A stretch of 64,000 nucleotides of DNA from Dactylonectria macrodidyma (Eukaryota; Ascomycota; Sordariomycetes; Hypocreales; Nectriaceae): contig JAGMUV010000001.1 in the NCBI GenBank assembly GCA_020744425.1, forward strand, positions 5,456,001 through 5,520,000. The letters are read 5' to 3'. The notes under the pieces are model-generated. The model did not search any database, was not told where the DNA came from, and saw only the letters and a program-made list of their open reading frames with translations. Positions 42,446 through 53,984 of the stretch are shown here, in pieces (within the stretch, counting starts at the first letter, position 1; every line of letters begins with the position of its first letter). The translations under genes were made by a program, and so were the position numbers.

Positions 42446-42613
42446 GGCTACAATCGTAGGCTTCCCCATGCTGAACAAGGACCCCTCGTTTCGTTTGCTG
42501 GCCCTGGGTTGGCTGGCGAGACACGTGCACCCGTTTCTCCCACTCTAAGCAAGAGCCCAAGTCCCATCATAGAATATGCCAGGCTGATATCCTTCGTCCT
42601 CTAGCGGAGAGCC
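42446..42613. promoter_or_regulatory. Short bidirectional promoter, GPI2 / homoaconitase
   Basis: 168 bp between two divergent start codons, so both genes probably share this region. Contains GAGACACGTGCACCC, an E-box-like CACGTG core, at about 42518-42532. Confidence 0.5.
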
Positions 42614-45600
42614 ATGTCTGCCAATACCGTCGCCGCTTTATCGCTGCAGTCTCGCATTTCGATTGCCCGCTCCCGATTGCACTTGGTGCCTGCGACCGCC
42701 ATTGTGACTCGATTCCGTTCCCATCCTTCTGCCCCCCAACGACGGCACTATGCCTTTCACTCCCAGCTCGAGAATCCCCCTAATGCCGATACTCTTCGAA
42801 CCTCCCAAGCACCTGCTGCCCCGGCAAAACCGCAGACACTGGTTGAGAAGATTGTCCAGAAGTACGCAGATGGGCTAGCTCCCGGTAAGATCGTCAAGGC
42901 AGGAGACTATGTCACATTACGGTAAGCACAATGCGCAATACCCGACTCGAAACTTCACAACGAACCAAGGCTGAATGGATGTCTAAAAGGCCACATAAGA
43001 GTATGACCCATGACAATTCTGCTGCCGCTATCGAGAAATTCATGTCCCAAAAGATGGGTGGCACCAAGGTCAATGATCCCAGCCAGATGTAAGTTCAGTA
43101 CAGGACCAGTTCGCATTATACATGTCTGACTTCGCCTTCAGTGTGTTCACGATGGACCATGACGTACAAAATGAGTCCAAGGCAAATCTTGACAAGGTAG
43201 GCGCAATTGTTCAGCCAACCCGGCCTCCTTCTAACTTTGATGGGCTGAGCAGTATGCGAAAATTCAAGAGTTTGCTCGCAAGCATGGCATTTGGTGTTCG
43301 CCGCCTAAACACGGTATTGGACACCAGATCATGGTCGAGGAGGGCTTCGCCTGGCCAGGAACTCTCTGTGTTGCTAGTGATTCGCACTCTAATCACTATG
43401 GTACCAATAGCCCACATACCCCCCTGAGACGATAATAATTGCTGATGATATGATCGCGAGGTAGGGGGCATTGGTTGTTTGGGAACTCCCGTGGTTCGCA
43501 CAGATGCTGCTGCGATCCTTGCTACTTCTAAGACTTGGTGGCTCGTGCCGCCAACTGTTCAAATTGTGAGGAGTTATGTATCAACTAGTCCGTGGTTGGT
43601 GGCTTACTTTTCACTAGACGTTTACTGGAATCCTCCCTCCTGGCGTAACAGGGTAAGTAATGCGTTCTTTTGTAAATGTGAAATGTAGTGGCTATGATTA
43701 CTGACAGACTCTTGGATTAGAAAAGATGTAATTGTGTAAGCTTTGTATTTCATCTCAATTGAGTATACACGTCGCTTACGCAGTTATAGAGCACTTTGCG
43801 GGTTGTTTGGAGACGCCGTCTTGAACTCCATCATAGAGTTCACAGGCTCTGAACAAACGTTAGCGAGCATACCTATTGACGACCGCCTGAGCATATCGAA
43901 TATGACCACAGAATTTGGGGCTCTTGGTGGTAAGTCCGTGACTATGACACCAACTTTCCAGTTTCTAACGGATATTATAGGGATTTTCCCCGTTGATGAA
44001 AAGCTCATCTCTTGGTACCGCGCCAAAGCCACCACCGCAGCTATGATGAACAGTCCTACGAGCGAGCGTATCAACCATGAGCGCATTAACGAAATGGAAG
44101 AGAATAAGCTGGCAGCCGATCCTGGCGCTGTCTACGCCAAGAAGCTCTACATGAACCTGTAAAGCCATATTTCATCGCACCGCTTTTAACCAGCTTGCCT
44201 ACTAACCAGCTCAGGTCCACTTTGAGCCCTTTCATCTCCGGTCCTAACAGTGTCAAGGTTGCCAATCCGCTGAGCAAGCTTGAGCCGCAGAACATTGAAA
44301 TCCAAAAGGCATAGTATGTTTATAGATAATAACCTCCGCCGAGATTTGCAGGGAACCTTCCAACTAACAAAGAGTCATCTAAGCCTTGTATCTTGCACAA
44401 ACTCTCGTGCTTCGGATATCGCAAATGCAGCGCGCGTGTTTCGCGAGGCTTCTAAGAATGGGCAAGCCGCCAAGGTTCATCCCAACGTCGAGTTCTATCT
44501 TGCGGCTGCTTCTAAAGCCGAGCAGAAGACTGCCGAGGAAGCTGGCGACTGGCAGGTGCTTGAGCAGGCTGGTGCTAAGGTTCTGCCTTCTGGCTGTGCA
44601 GTCTGCATCGGGCTCGGGGCTGGTTTGCTCCTGGACGGAGAGAGGGCCATCTCGGCTAGCAACCGGAATTTCGTTGGGCGTCTCGGCTCCCGCGTGAGAA
44701 CGGAGGCTTACCTCGGCTCGCCTGAAGTGGTCGCAGCCAGTGCGATTCAGGGGAAGATTGCCGGCCCGAACTGGTACCAGAAGCCTGAAGGTGTCGAGAA
44801 GGTTATTATTGGTGAGGGAACCGGTGATTACGCTGCTGATAAAGCTACTGCTGTCATGGACGGTTTCGAGAAACTTCTCTCCGAGATGGATAGCGCGATT
44901 GCCGCTACTGAAGGTACCAGTGACGACTCTACCGCCGAGCCGTCGACTGCAGCTGAAGAGGAGTTGACCGATGTCCTCCCTGGCTTCCCTGAGAAACTCG
45001 AAGGGGAGATTTTGTTCGTGCGTAAAAATCCTAACTGGTAATTTGCATGAGACGCGCTAATAGATTCTTTGACGCCTAGCTCGACCAAGACCAGTTAAAC
45101 ACCGATGGTATCTATCCAGGTTCGATAGTTTCCCTCAAAATCAGGACCGCAAATACTAAGTATCGAATAGGGAAGTATACCTACCAGCAAATAAGTAAGG
45201 AACAAATGGCCGAGGTATGCATGGAGAATTACGACTCAGACTTTGGCAAAATCGCCAAACCGGGTGATATTCTCGTCGGTGGCTACAACTTCGGCACGGG
45301 AAGCTCCAGAGAGCAAGCCGCAACGTCAATTTTGGCGAAGCAGATTCCTCTTGTCATTGCAGCCAGTTTCAGCAACATTTTTAGCCGCAACAGTAAGTAG
45401 CACCTCTCTGTTTTAGATTCAAGGGAGAGGGACAGGATGTTGACTTAGGCTGTTTTCCCTCCAGGTATTAATAACGCTCTTATGGGCGTTGAGGTCCCCC
45501 GCTTGGTTGACCGCCTGCGCGAAGCTTTCAAAAACGATGATGAGAAGCTGTTAACTCGCCGTACGGGCTGGAAGCTGCTCTGGGACGTCCGGCGCTCCAA

Positions 45601-45796
45601 GGTTGTTATTACGGAAAGCGACGGAACTACGTGGGAACAGAAGGTTGGAGAGCTACCTCCCAATGTGCAAGGTAATCAATCGAAACTTCCCTCCCTGATC
45701 TGCCGTCGGTGGATGGTGCTAATTGTTTTATTTACAGAGATTGCACTTGAGGGGCTTGAGGCATGGGTAAAGGCTAAAATGCAGGCTTCAAAATAA
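42614..45796 (+). CDS. Homoaconitase-type 4Fe-4S hydro-lyase, mitochondrial, 15 exons
   Basis: Homoaconitase (LYS4 family) acts in the alpha-aminoadipate lysine pathway. Exons: 42614-42921, 42990-43088, 43142-43196, 43253-43400, 43465-43565, 43618-43652, 43721-43735, 43790-43929, 43981-44158, 44215-44313, 44384-45017, 45080-45119, 45171-45392, 45465-45671 and 45738-45796; 2340 nt, 779 aa, all in phase. N-terminal Arg/Ser-rich presequence. Motifs: [76 protein letters not shown] and [14 protein letters not shown]. Cluster cysteines are at about 397, 464 and 467, the aconitase spacing, but the pair reads CAVC where the family has CGPC. It could be the main LYS4 or a divergent paralogue; the intron density is unlike every other gene here. 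Confidence 0.85.
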
Positions 45797-46339
45797 GGAA
45801 CTTATTACGGATTATTGGGGTTCGATCCTATTTTGGATAGATCAAGCTTCTTCTAGGCGTTTCTAGGTTAAGAACAAGAATCCTTATACGCTAGGAATTA
45901 TATTATGTGCTGCCACTCTCGTTATATTACATATCGGGATTTACTGTAATAAGCTGAACCCGTGAGCGCTTTTGTAAGGCCAGCTTTTCAGGGCTCAAGG
46001 GAGCCCTTGCCTTATAATAAGTGTGTGACACAGTTCCTAGCAACGCTAGGTAGCTATTTGGAATTGCTTGACCTTTTGCCGCAGCTGGTCTTTGTGCGGC
46101 TAGGGCGTGTCACCCCTCGCCTTACAGATTTACGCTTTTTACGGCAGATGAACAGACCGCAATAGCCGCATTAGCTATGTACCATTGTTCCTTCTCATGA
46201 GACCAAGATGCTGAAATGATAGTGCGCCCCTTCTCTTGACGATAGTTGCGGTTGGGTTGGTGCATTATGCCATAGTTCACATTTATCCCCTCGGCGCTGT
46301 CGCATTCTTTGGCCATCGCGATGCTTGAGCAGCAGCGCT

Positions 46340-46528
46340 GTCAAACAAAAAAGGAAGATCCTCGGCCTTATTGGTAGCATGACCTACCATGCCTCCGCCA
46401 CCTGCTATCAGATTATCGACGAGTACGTCCAGAAGAAGCTGGGCACGGCGCGGCTGGAGCTCCACTCGGTCGACATCGGCGAGGTCATGGCGCTCTTCCG
46501 CGCCAACAAGCACGAGGTGATGAAAAAA
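46340..46528 (+). pseudogene. N-terminal fragment of an Asp/Glu racemase-family protein
   Basis: The frame reads KRKILGLIGSMTYHASATCY, then QIIDEYVQKKLG, LELHSVDIGEVMAL and NKHEV. This matches the start of aspartate/glutamate racemases (IGLIGGMS/T-S---Y-, LHSVD). It then runs into unrelated residues and a stop at about 46552. The rest of the fold, including both catalytic cysteines (family motif CTNTMH and its partner), is absent downstream, so this is a truncated relic. Confidence 0.55.
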
Positions 46529-47427
46529 CTAAGCATCAGGGAGCAAGGATGACAAAAGCCTGAGCAAGAGCAAGATTGTTAACCAACCAAGCCAGAACGC
46601 GGGTTGCCTAGTTTTCGTGGAAGACTACCCTAGGTAGACATGGCCACTAAGTGCTGGCGGTACTCGCAGGGCAAGGGCCGCACCCTGTGGGTGCTGGTTG
46701 AATCGTACTAGCTTAGTCCGTAACTCACAACCAACCTCATCATTCTCACCGGATGAGGTTGCTGAATTGGCTGCAGGTATTCGACTCTGTACCTATGTAC
46801 GTCTGAGGTGCTATTCTATCACTGTACTACGTACCTAGGCTCGCGCCGCTCGTCAAGTCGCGGGGGAAGCTGAACTCCTCTGGACACTAAGGTATACTCC
46901 ACTCATAAGAGGATAAAAGGACGGGATGGATGGCTTGATCGGATCAGACAAGTGCCAAGTGCTGACGTAGCATGATACTTAGCATACTACTAGTCGACGG
47001 GCGGGAGGAATCGTCGTCTGTATCCGCGCGCGCGCATGAACCAGCAGCTCGTTGCTGGCTCCCGTTGGCTCACTGATGCGCCATGCAGGGGCGCAACTTG
47101 CATATCATCTGTGCGAATGCGACGGGAGACACTCTATGCACTCCTCGGAGTCTTCAACCAATTACCTAGCTAGGCTTCTTTCTTACTGCACAAAGACCTA
47201 ACTCATCACGCTTTTGGAGAAGAAAAACATGGAGGCGGGCGGCTTACTCCTTCCTCTGGTATATATGGGCCTTCCTACCTATCTAAGGAGTACCTAGAAC
47301 TTTTGTTGCAGTAATCGCGGTGGGGCATTCACTCTTTTCCACTTGGGTGTCACCGTCTCATCGTCTCACTCTCACCCACTCACTGCTGCCTCTCTCAACA
47401 CCATCTTTTCCCACCTCCCAACGCTCC

Positions 47428-47500
47428 CTCATCAACCTTTCTCTCATCCACCTTTCCCTCATCCACCCTTCCCTCATCCACCCTTCTCTCATCAGCCTCG
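47428..47500. repeat. 15-bp minisatellite CTCATCCACCTTTCC
   Basis: Five near-identical 15-bp units begin at 47428, 47443, 47458, 47473 and 47488, inside a pyrimidine-rich stretch. Confidence 0.9.
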
Positions 47501-49993
47501 AATGTCACCCGCAGAGCAAGCCTCGTGGCTCAATCCCCCCAGAATCCACAACGTCGCATCCGCTACTGCGCTACCTTGATTGCCTTCCTATCACCCCAGC
47601 AGGCGCGCCGGGCCGGTCTGCCATCCCTCGTGGCTCATGGGTTCTGTCTCCGGGTTCTATCCAGGGCTTAGTGAGCCTTACCCTATCTGTAATGTATATC
47701 ACATTCACATCCTGCTCCAACCGCCTCAGGTTTGCACACCATGCAGCACAGATGACGACAGGAATATTCAATTACAACCGGAGCTGAAGTCCCCCCCGGG
47801 AGGTCCGCCCCGCCCGCCCAGAAAAAAGGTTGCCGCCAATGCCCTTGTCCCGCCCGGCTCCGAAGGCCATGATCTAGGGCTGTGGTTCAGTTGGCTGTTT
47901 ATCCTCAAGACTAGCTTGCGCCCGCCGATAGCTTTTCAAATGTGGTGGTAGATTGGGGCTGCCGGTGGTAAACACGACGTTGACACTCAAGGCCACCAAC
48001 CAAGAACGGGTCTGGTGCCTCAATATCCTGATAGGGGAGTCAAGATGTTAGGACGGACGACCAACAAGTTATCCCTACTCCCGCTGGAACTTTTGTGATC
48101 AACCCCTTTGTTCGACTTGTCCGCCTTGGCAATGGAAGGCGACGGCCATGACTGTCACCCGGTCCTCCTCTTATCCGAGGCCCAGAGCATCGAAGAATGC
48201 AGTCTTGTCAATCTGTCACACTGATACCACCACACCCCGAACCAGCTCTGGCAGCCTCCTCGGCCTTGCAGCCAATCGACCATGTCTGCCCCGGATCCTG
48301 CCAAGCATGAGATATGAAATGCCCAGTCCCGGGACCAGCAACGTCCACGGGAGACGAGGACCTTAGGTCGACAGGTGCCTTGTTACAACACCCCAGCTTT
48401 CCGCTATCGAAGCCGCCATTTCCTTGGGTCTCGGGCTTTCCGGCGCTGCGTCACTGGCGGTGTCTGTTCAGCTTGGCTCGATCTCCAAAAATTCCAAGGC
48501 TGTCAAACCAAGATCTGCCTGCCAATCACACGCCTCTGGAGCAGGGAGTTCGTGCTTGGAACCCTTGGAATCCTTGACATCCTAGTAATCCTTGGATTTG
48601 TCCCGGAACCGGTCAGGCGGCACCAATCGCGTACTCTCCCGCCTCGACGTGACGAGCTCCACTCGCGGGGCTACCCGCATCCCTTGATGCTCTTCCGCCT
48701 CACTTCGACCATGAGACAGGCACCCCAACCCGTCCCACAGAGAGGTCTTGTGAGCACCAAGCACTACATTACCACCCAGTGAGCACAGGGGCCCTGAGAC
48801 CCGTAGTACGTACGGAGTACTCGACGGGGCGAGCAATTGGCTCAGGATGACGGGCGCTGTACCACACGTCAGTGCTAGAATTCCTTCGGATAGCCGTATG
48901 ATGGATCATGATCTAGGCTAACGTCATGGATGGAAACAAATTCAGGTCACGCCCAAACACGATTCCAGACGGGAACCCCTTCACGCAACAGGAATCCCCA
49001 GTCAACTATTCCCCATTCCCCAGCACCCGTGAACCCTGGGTCTCCACCGCCCCCGGGTCTGGTTGCGGCCAAGCCTCCCTACCTAGGTGGTTGCACCCAA
49101 GTACATACCTAGTACTCCGTGCCAGCCTCCACCCTGATACTGGTCTTCTCCCTTCTCCGTGGCAGGCTAGGAGGCACGTCGCCTCCAGCCAGCTCCCAGC
49201 GCGGCGAGCTCGTTCCTCTGCGGCGGCTGGCGCGTATCCCCCATGCCATGCAGCCACCGTCTGGGATAGCCTGCCAGCAGTCTATCACATCAGACCATTC
49301 CCCGGGACGAGGTCCTCTGCAATCCCGCACCGGTGAGGGTCCAGCGGAGACAAGAGTTTCACGTTGCTACGAGCTCAGCTCTCGATTGACTGAATGAATT
49401 CCGTCACGAGGGCGAGAAACCGCACATCCAAGCTGAGACCTGAGACCCGATGACATCTCTTAGCCTCTCAAGCGTTTGTTGGATACGGGAGACCCGTCGT
49501 GGCGTTTGCCGGCGTTGCTTTTTCCACGAGCTAAGAGGCGCGAAATACCCGATGCCTACGTGTGATCGTCCATTGGACGTCGTGCACCATCTGCGGCTCA
49601 CCCTGGTCTCATCACCACTCTCTTAGCTGGAATGCGTCATGATTGGTTGACTGACCGAGGGAACAAGTCCGGCCATGCATTATGCCGCTATCGAACCGCT
49701 AGAAGCGGTGTCGGTGAACCATCCCGGTTTTGGGTGGCTGTGACACAGTATCAACATCACCATCCACGATGGCTTCACGAGGATCATTATTTTCCCTGCC
49801 CCGGGAATGCCGCAAACGGCCGTCCCACCCAGCATGTATGACACCGTTTTCGTCCTTGTCAAACCCCCTGCTTGGGAATCTGCAGGCCGAGGTGTGATTA
49901 AAACCGGTGCCCAGGACTTCTTCCTCGATAGCAACCGTCTCAAGAATCTCTCGCTACCTCCGCCACCTGACTTCCTTTTCTCATTCCCTAAAC

Positions 49994-50959
49994 ATGGTTC
50001 CGATACAAACACCCCTCGCATGTGGTACCGAGGACCTAGAAGACGACCAGCCTCCCTCGAAAGCCAGCTTCAACTCCCTCCCCACGGAACTGCGACTCAA
50101 GATATGGTCCCGTGCTGTCGAGCCCAGAATCGTCTTGCTCGGTGACTTGGTCCAGACTGAACAGTCCTACCCCTTGCCTAGCGTCACGCAGCTCAATGTC
50201 GAGGCGCGAACAGAGACCCGGCAAGGGTACGATCCGATCGGTTTTGGGTCCTATTTTGACTTCTCTAGAGACATCCTCGTCTGCGACCACAAGATCTCGG
50301 ACCAAGCCCAAAATCCGTATCTCGAGGGGTTGGCACCACAGATCAAGAGATTGGCATACTGGGATTGTTTCCCCGACGATGGGCGGGTGGATGGCCCCTA
50401 TCACTACTCGGTTTACCTATCGGCATGCTATCGCCAACGCGATTTTGGCAAGATCGAATTCGACCGATTCTGGTTTCCCAACTTGGAAGACTTATGGATC
50501 GTCAAGGTCGGGGAAATCGACCCCGCGTGGATGATCCACGTGGACTCGAAAGCGTCATACGAGGTGCGGTTGAAGGAGCTCGCAAAGCAGTTCCGGTACT
50601 GGGTGGACGAAAACATCATCGAGATGGCGCCCCTGAACTTGGACGACCCCGAAGCCAAGGCAGTACTGAATGAGGGTCGGTGCGGGAAGATTGATTGCCA
50701 CGAGCTCAACAAGGGCCGCAGCAAAATGATTTCCAAGGTCACCTTCATCGATGGAAAATACGAGGCGCCATCAGACGGGAAGGAGTGGGTACGAATACTC
50801 CCATGGCATATCGACGAGGAGAAGGTCAAAGGCGATCGCACATGCGAGAACAGAATGCGATGGGTGTTGGTAGAAAGGATTCTGACGTTCGACTTACAAT
50901 GGGATGGGTGGAACGAATCAGGTTGGGAGACCCGTCGCCCGGGAAGGGGCACAACGTGA
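49994..50959 (+). CDS. 2EXR-domain protein
   Basis: 321 aa, single exon, from the ATG at 49994 (MVPIQTPLACGTEDLED); the frame is open from 49907 but the extra residues lack conservation features. The N-terminal 2EXR motif, FNSLPTELRLKIWSRAVEPR followed by IV, defines a fungus-specific family of unknown biochemistry, often expanded in Pezizomycotina. Further on are LPSVTQLNVEARTE and FDFSRDILVCDHK, also typical of the family. No signal peptide or membrane helix. It stands alone on the plus strand, with 4.2 kb of gene-free DNA on its left. Confidence 0.8.
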   Translation: MVPIQTPLACGTEDLEDDQPPSKASFNSLPTELRLKIWSRAVEPRIVLLGDLVQTEQSYPLPSVTQLNVEARTETRQGYDPIGFGSYFDFSRDILVCDHKISDQAQNPYLEGLAPQIKRLAYWDCFPDDGRVDGPYHYSVYLSACYRQRDFGKIEFDRFWFPNLEDLWIVKVGEIDPAWMIHVDSKASYEVRLKELAKQFRYWVDENIIEMAPLNLDDPEAKAVLNEGRCGKIDCHELNKGRSKMISKVTFIDGKYEAPSDGKEWVRILPWHIDEEKVKGDRTCENRMRWVLVERILTFDLQWDGWNESGWETRRPGRGTT

Positions 50960-52254
50960 AGCGATGCGGCAGAGAGGGACGGCAGCTGGTTGTGCTGAAC
51001 GTCAACAGGACATCCGAGCCCTGAGAGGGGAGACGATTTCACTTGAGGAAAGCTCACACTCTGGTTGGCGTGATGCCATCAGCACCGATCCAAATACGAT
51101 GCGACAAAGCAAGGCAATCGTAAAGGGCTAGTGGCGACAAACTTCCTCCGGAACCAGGCCGTGAGGATATTTTAGGTCTCCTTGAAACGCCTTCTAAAGT
51201 CGAGAACTCAGCCGAGGCCTCTTGAAAGATTGCGTTGGCTTCAAGAGAACATCAGTCTCAAACAGGGTGAGCAATGCACCGGCCGAGTCTGGTGTGGGTT
51301 CTCGAGCTGAGGCGTAAGTCTGCTTTATTTTGGCTAATTGATTTGAGTTTGGATTCCTACAGGATCGAGCTCGCGGACACTTTTATTACGAGAGATACGG
51401 CGTTAGGAATATAATGAGAACGAGTTAGAGCACAGATGTAGGAGCGGCCATCGTTGACATGCTGCTAACCAAAGTTGTAGGGTGGCAATCCTTTCATGGC
51501 TTAGGTGTCTCTGCATCGAGACAGATGTCTGATGGGTAGTTCTGATGTTGGTCGGTATATGTTGTCACCCTTGGAATGTGCTTCCTTGAGCCACAAGTTG
51601 AGGAGATTATCGAATCCTGTCGAGCGAATGTGCCTAGGCAAAGCAATACCGCCAGCACACGCTGCTCTGCAAACCTGTACTTACAAGGTAGACTAAACTA
51701 TACTTCAACTAAGCTAGACCTGGCCAACTACGATAGATATTCATAACCATATCGCCAGGGCCGTGGCATACTTTCTGTTGTCAAGTTCACAAGGTCGACT
51801 TGTTCCCACCGAAACTCTCTGGTTTTGACACTGTGATAACACATTGTCTCGACGTCGAAAGGGCGTCAAGAAGGCGCCAGAAGGCGTCAATAGGGCGCGG
51901 CAATAGTGACGCAGTGTGGGCCCTTTGTCCCACCACGAGCTAATTATAAGTCGATCGTGGGCACTGTTAATAGTGTGTGCAACGGCGGGGAAAGGTGACA
52001 AATCCGAGTTTCCCCTCTCTTTACCTTGTGAAGGGCGCTTATGATAGCCGTGTTGCTGGTAGGGCGCGGCCTTATCAATCCATGTAGTATTCCTTCCATC
52101 AACTGTGGGTTTTCTTGTGCAGCCCGTGTACTATACAGCAACAACCGCTTTCACTCGAACACAAACCTTGTCAACTCGCGCATCACCACAACTCCAAGCC
52201 GTCTCAACTCGCACGCCGCAACTCCAGGTTCAGAAGCACCCAGCAGCTGCGGCC
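50960..52254. other. Intergenic; dehydrogenase promoter
   Basis: 1.3 kb without a supported gene. The 52130-52250 stretch immediately before the dehydrogenase start is likely leader. Confidence 0.4.
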
Positions 52255-53488
52255 ATGGCTTTTAAGGGCGACGTGCTACTTGTTTACTTGCCCAACCCCG
52301 CACCGCCGCAGTTCCTCGAGCGCGTGGGCGCCAAGTTCCCGCATCTCCAACTGCGCTGGATCGAGACGCCCGTTGAAGGCGGTCACCTTCTACCGCCCAG
52401 CCATCTCACAGCCGAGCAGTGGACGGGCGTCACCATGATGTGCATCTACAACGTACCCAATCCCGAGGTGATCCCTGACGTGTGGTTCTTCCAAACCGCC
52501 TCGGCCGGCACCGATGCCTGGGTGAATCATCCCAAGTATCTAGATCCCGACGTTATCTTCAGCAACGCCAGCGGCTGCCAACCGTGCGTACCGTATTCGT
52601 ATACCGATGTTTGAGTACATGTGCGTGCCAATTGGCCGCTTGCTAACTTCAATGCCACTACTTAGGCCCCAGATCGCCGAGTGGGTCATAGGCACCTGGC
52701 TGTCTCATGAGCATCACTTCCAGGTCTATGCCGAACAGCAAAAGCAAGAGCTCTGGCGGCCCCGGCTCGAAATGGAAGTCAATGTCTCCACCGGCCGTAG
52801 AATGTAAGACTATGCCATGCATTATTCCGTCGCTCTCCTTGGACGACGCCATCCATTAGTATCATCATCAGTCTTACAAACTCTCTCGCTCAGGGGCATC
52901 TTGGGTTACGGCGGCATCGGAAGACAGTGCGCCCGTCTCGGCCAGGCCCTCGGCATGGAGGTCTTCGCTTATACGCGCCGCGAGCGCTCCACGCCCGAGT
53001 CACGCCGCGACGACACCTACTGCGTGCCCGGCACCGGCGACCCGGACGGCTTGATCCCGGCCCGATGGTTCTCGGGCGCCTCGAGAGACACCATCAACGG
53101 CTTCCTCGCCCAGGACCTGGACCTGCTCGTCGTGTCCCTGCCGCTTAGCGAAGACACGCGTGGGCTCCTGGGCCCGGAGCAGTTCCAGATCCTCGGCCGC
53201 AACCGCAACAAGACGTTCCTGTCCAACATAGCCCGCGGCGCCATCGTCGACAACGACGCCCTCCTTCACGCCTTGGAAACAGGCCTCATCAGCGCCGCCG
53301 CCATCGACGTCACCGATCCAGAGCCGCTCCCCAAGGGCCATCCGCTATGGAAGGCCCCCAACATCTTCATCACGCCGCATATTGCCTGGCAGTCGAACAA
53401 GTACTGGGATAACCTGTCAGATCTGCTGTTCAGGAATCTCGAGAAACTGGCCGCCGGCGAAGCTGTCATCAACCCTGATAAGCGATGA
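52255..53488 (+). CDS. D-isomer-specific 2-hydroxyacid dehydrogenase
   Basis: NAD(P)-dependent 2-ketoacid reductase family, 353 aa from three exons, 52255-52583, 52666-52803 and 52894-53488. The ATG at 52255 (MAFKGDVLLVYLPNPAPPQF) fits; an in-frame ATG at 52105 is in the leader. Key motifs: TASAGTDAWVN in the substrate domain, Rossmann motif GILGYGGIGRQCARLGQALG, then the catalytic Arg (NIARGAIVDNDAL), Glu (DPEPLPKGHPLW) and His (ITPHIAW). The family includes glyoxylate/hydroxypyruvate reductase-like enzymes; the substrate cannot be told. The nucleotide-binding loop reads AYTRRERSTPESRRDD, whose basic residues suggest NADPH preference. Converges on the SEA3 gene. Confidence 0.9.
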
Positions 53489-53984
53489 TGCTAGGCTGAT
53501 CCCCGAGACTCTTCCTTGTTGGAATTGGCTTAAGAGGGGAGCGCCGTGTTGACACAAAGTGGAGGGGCACAATAGACGGATTGCAGCGCATATCAAATAG
53601 ATAGATATATATGTATACGTAGACCCATATTCAGCAGATGATGGAAACATAGATAATGGAGAATAAATCCCAGGTGCCAAGTCTATGACTGCATCTATTA
53701 GCCCAGGCTAAGAATATTCCCGAACCCCTTTAGGGTGAGTACCTATTGAAATTGAAATGGGCAAGACAAGAGGGCGAGATAGTGACATTTTCCAAGAACC
53801 GAGGCGAAACTCCCGCTCGAGAAATGCATAGTTAACCCAACGCAAAACAGAGTATCTCCTATGCCAAAATATCGGATATACAACATCCAAAAAGGTATCC
53901 CTGTCCCATGCCCAACAAACCGTACACCAGACTATTGTGAGAAACACACCACCATTATGATTACAACATAGATTGTCTCCCAAA
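53489..53984. other. Convergent intergenic region
   Basis: 496 bp between two stop codons, AT-richer than the flanking genes; 3' UTRs presumed. A short GATA/TA run (ATAGATAGATATATATG) occurs near 53598-53614. Confidence 0.45.

Larger units (their letters stand above)
45797..49993. other. 4.2-kb region without an intact gene
   Basis: AT-rich at the left end (45.8-46.0 kb). It holds a racemase fragment (separate entry), a minisatellite (47428-47500) and two ACGGAGTAC motifs (48812 and, inverted, 49112). Open frames are short and overlapping on both strands. The right part is presumably the 2EXR gene promoter. Confidence 0.5.

Noticed and set aside
43500..43800. Homoaconitase first appeared disrupted by stops in this region and again at 45040
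   Set aside because: Short introns with consensus sites restore every conserved block and an exact 780-codon reading frame.
45815..45830. GGGGTTCGATCC resembling a tRNA B box
   Set aside because: No matching A box, anticodon arm or acceptor stem at the right distance.
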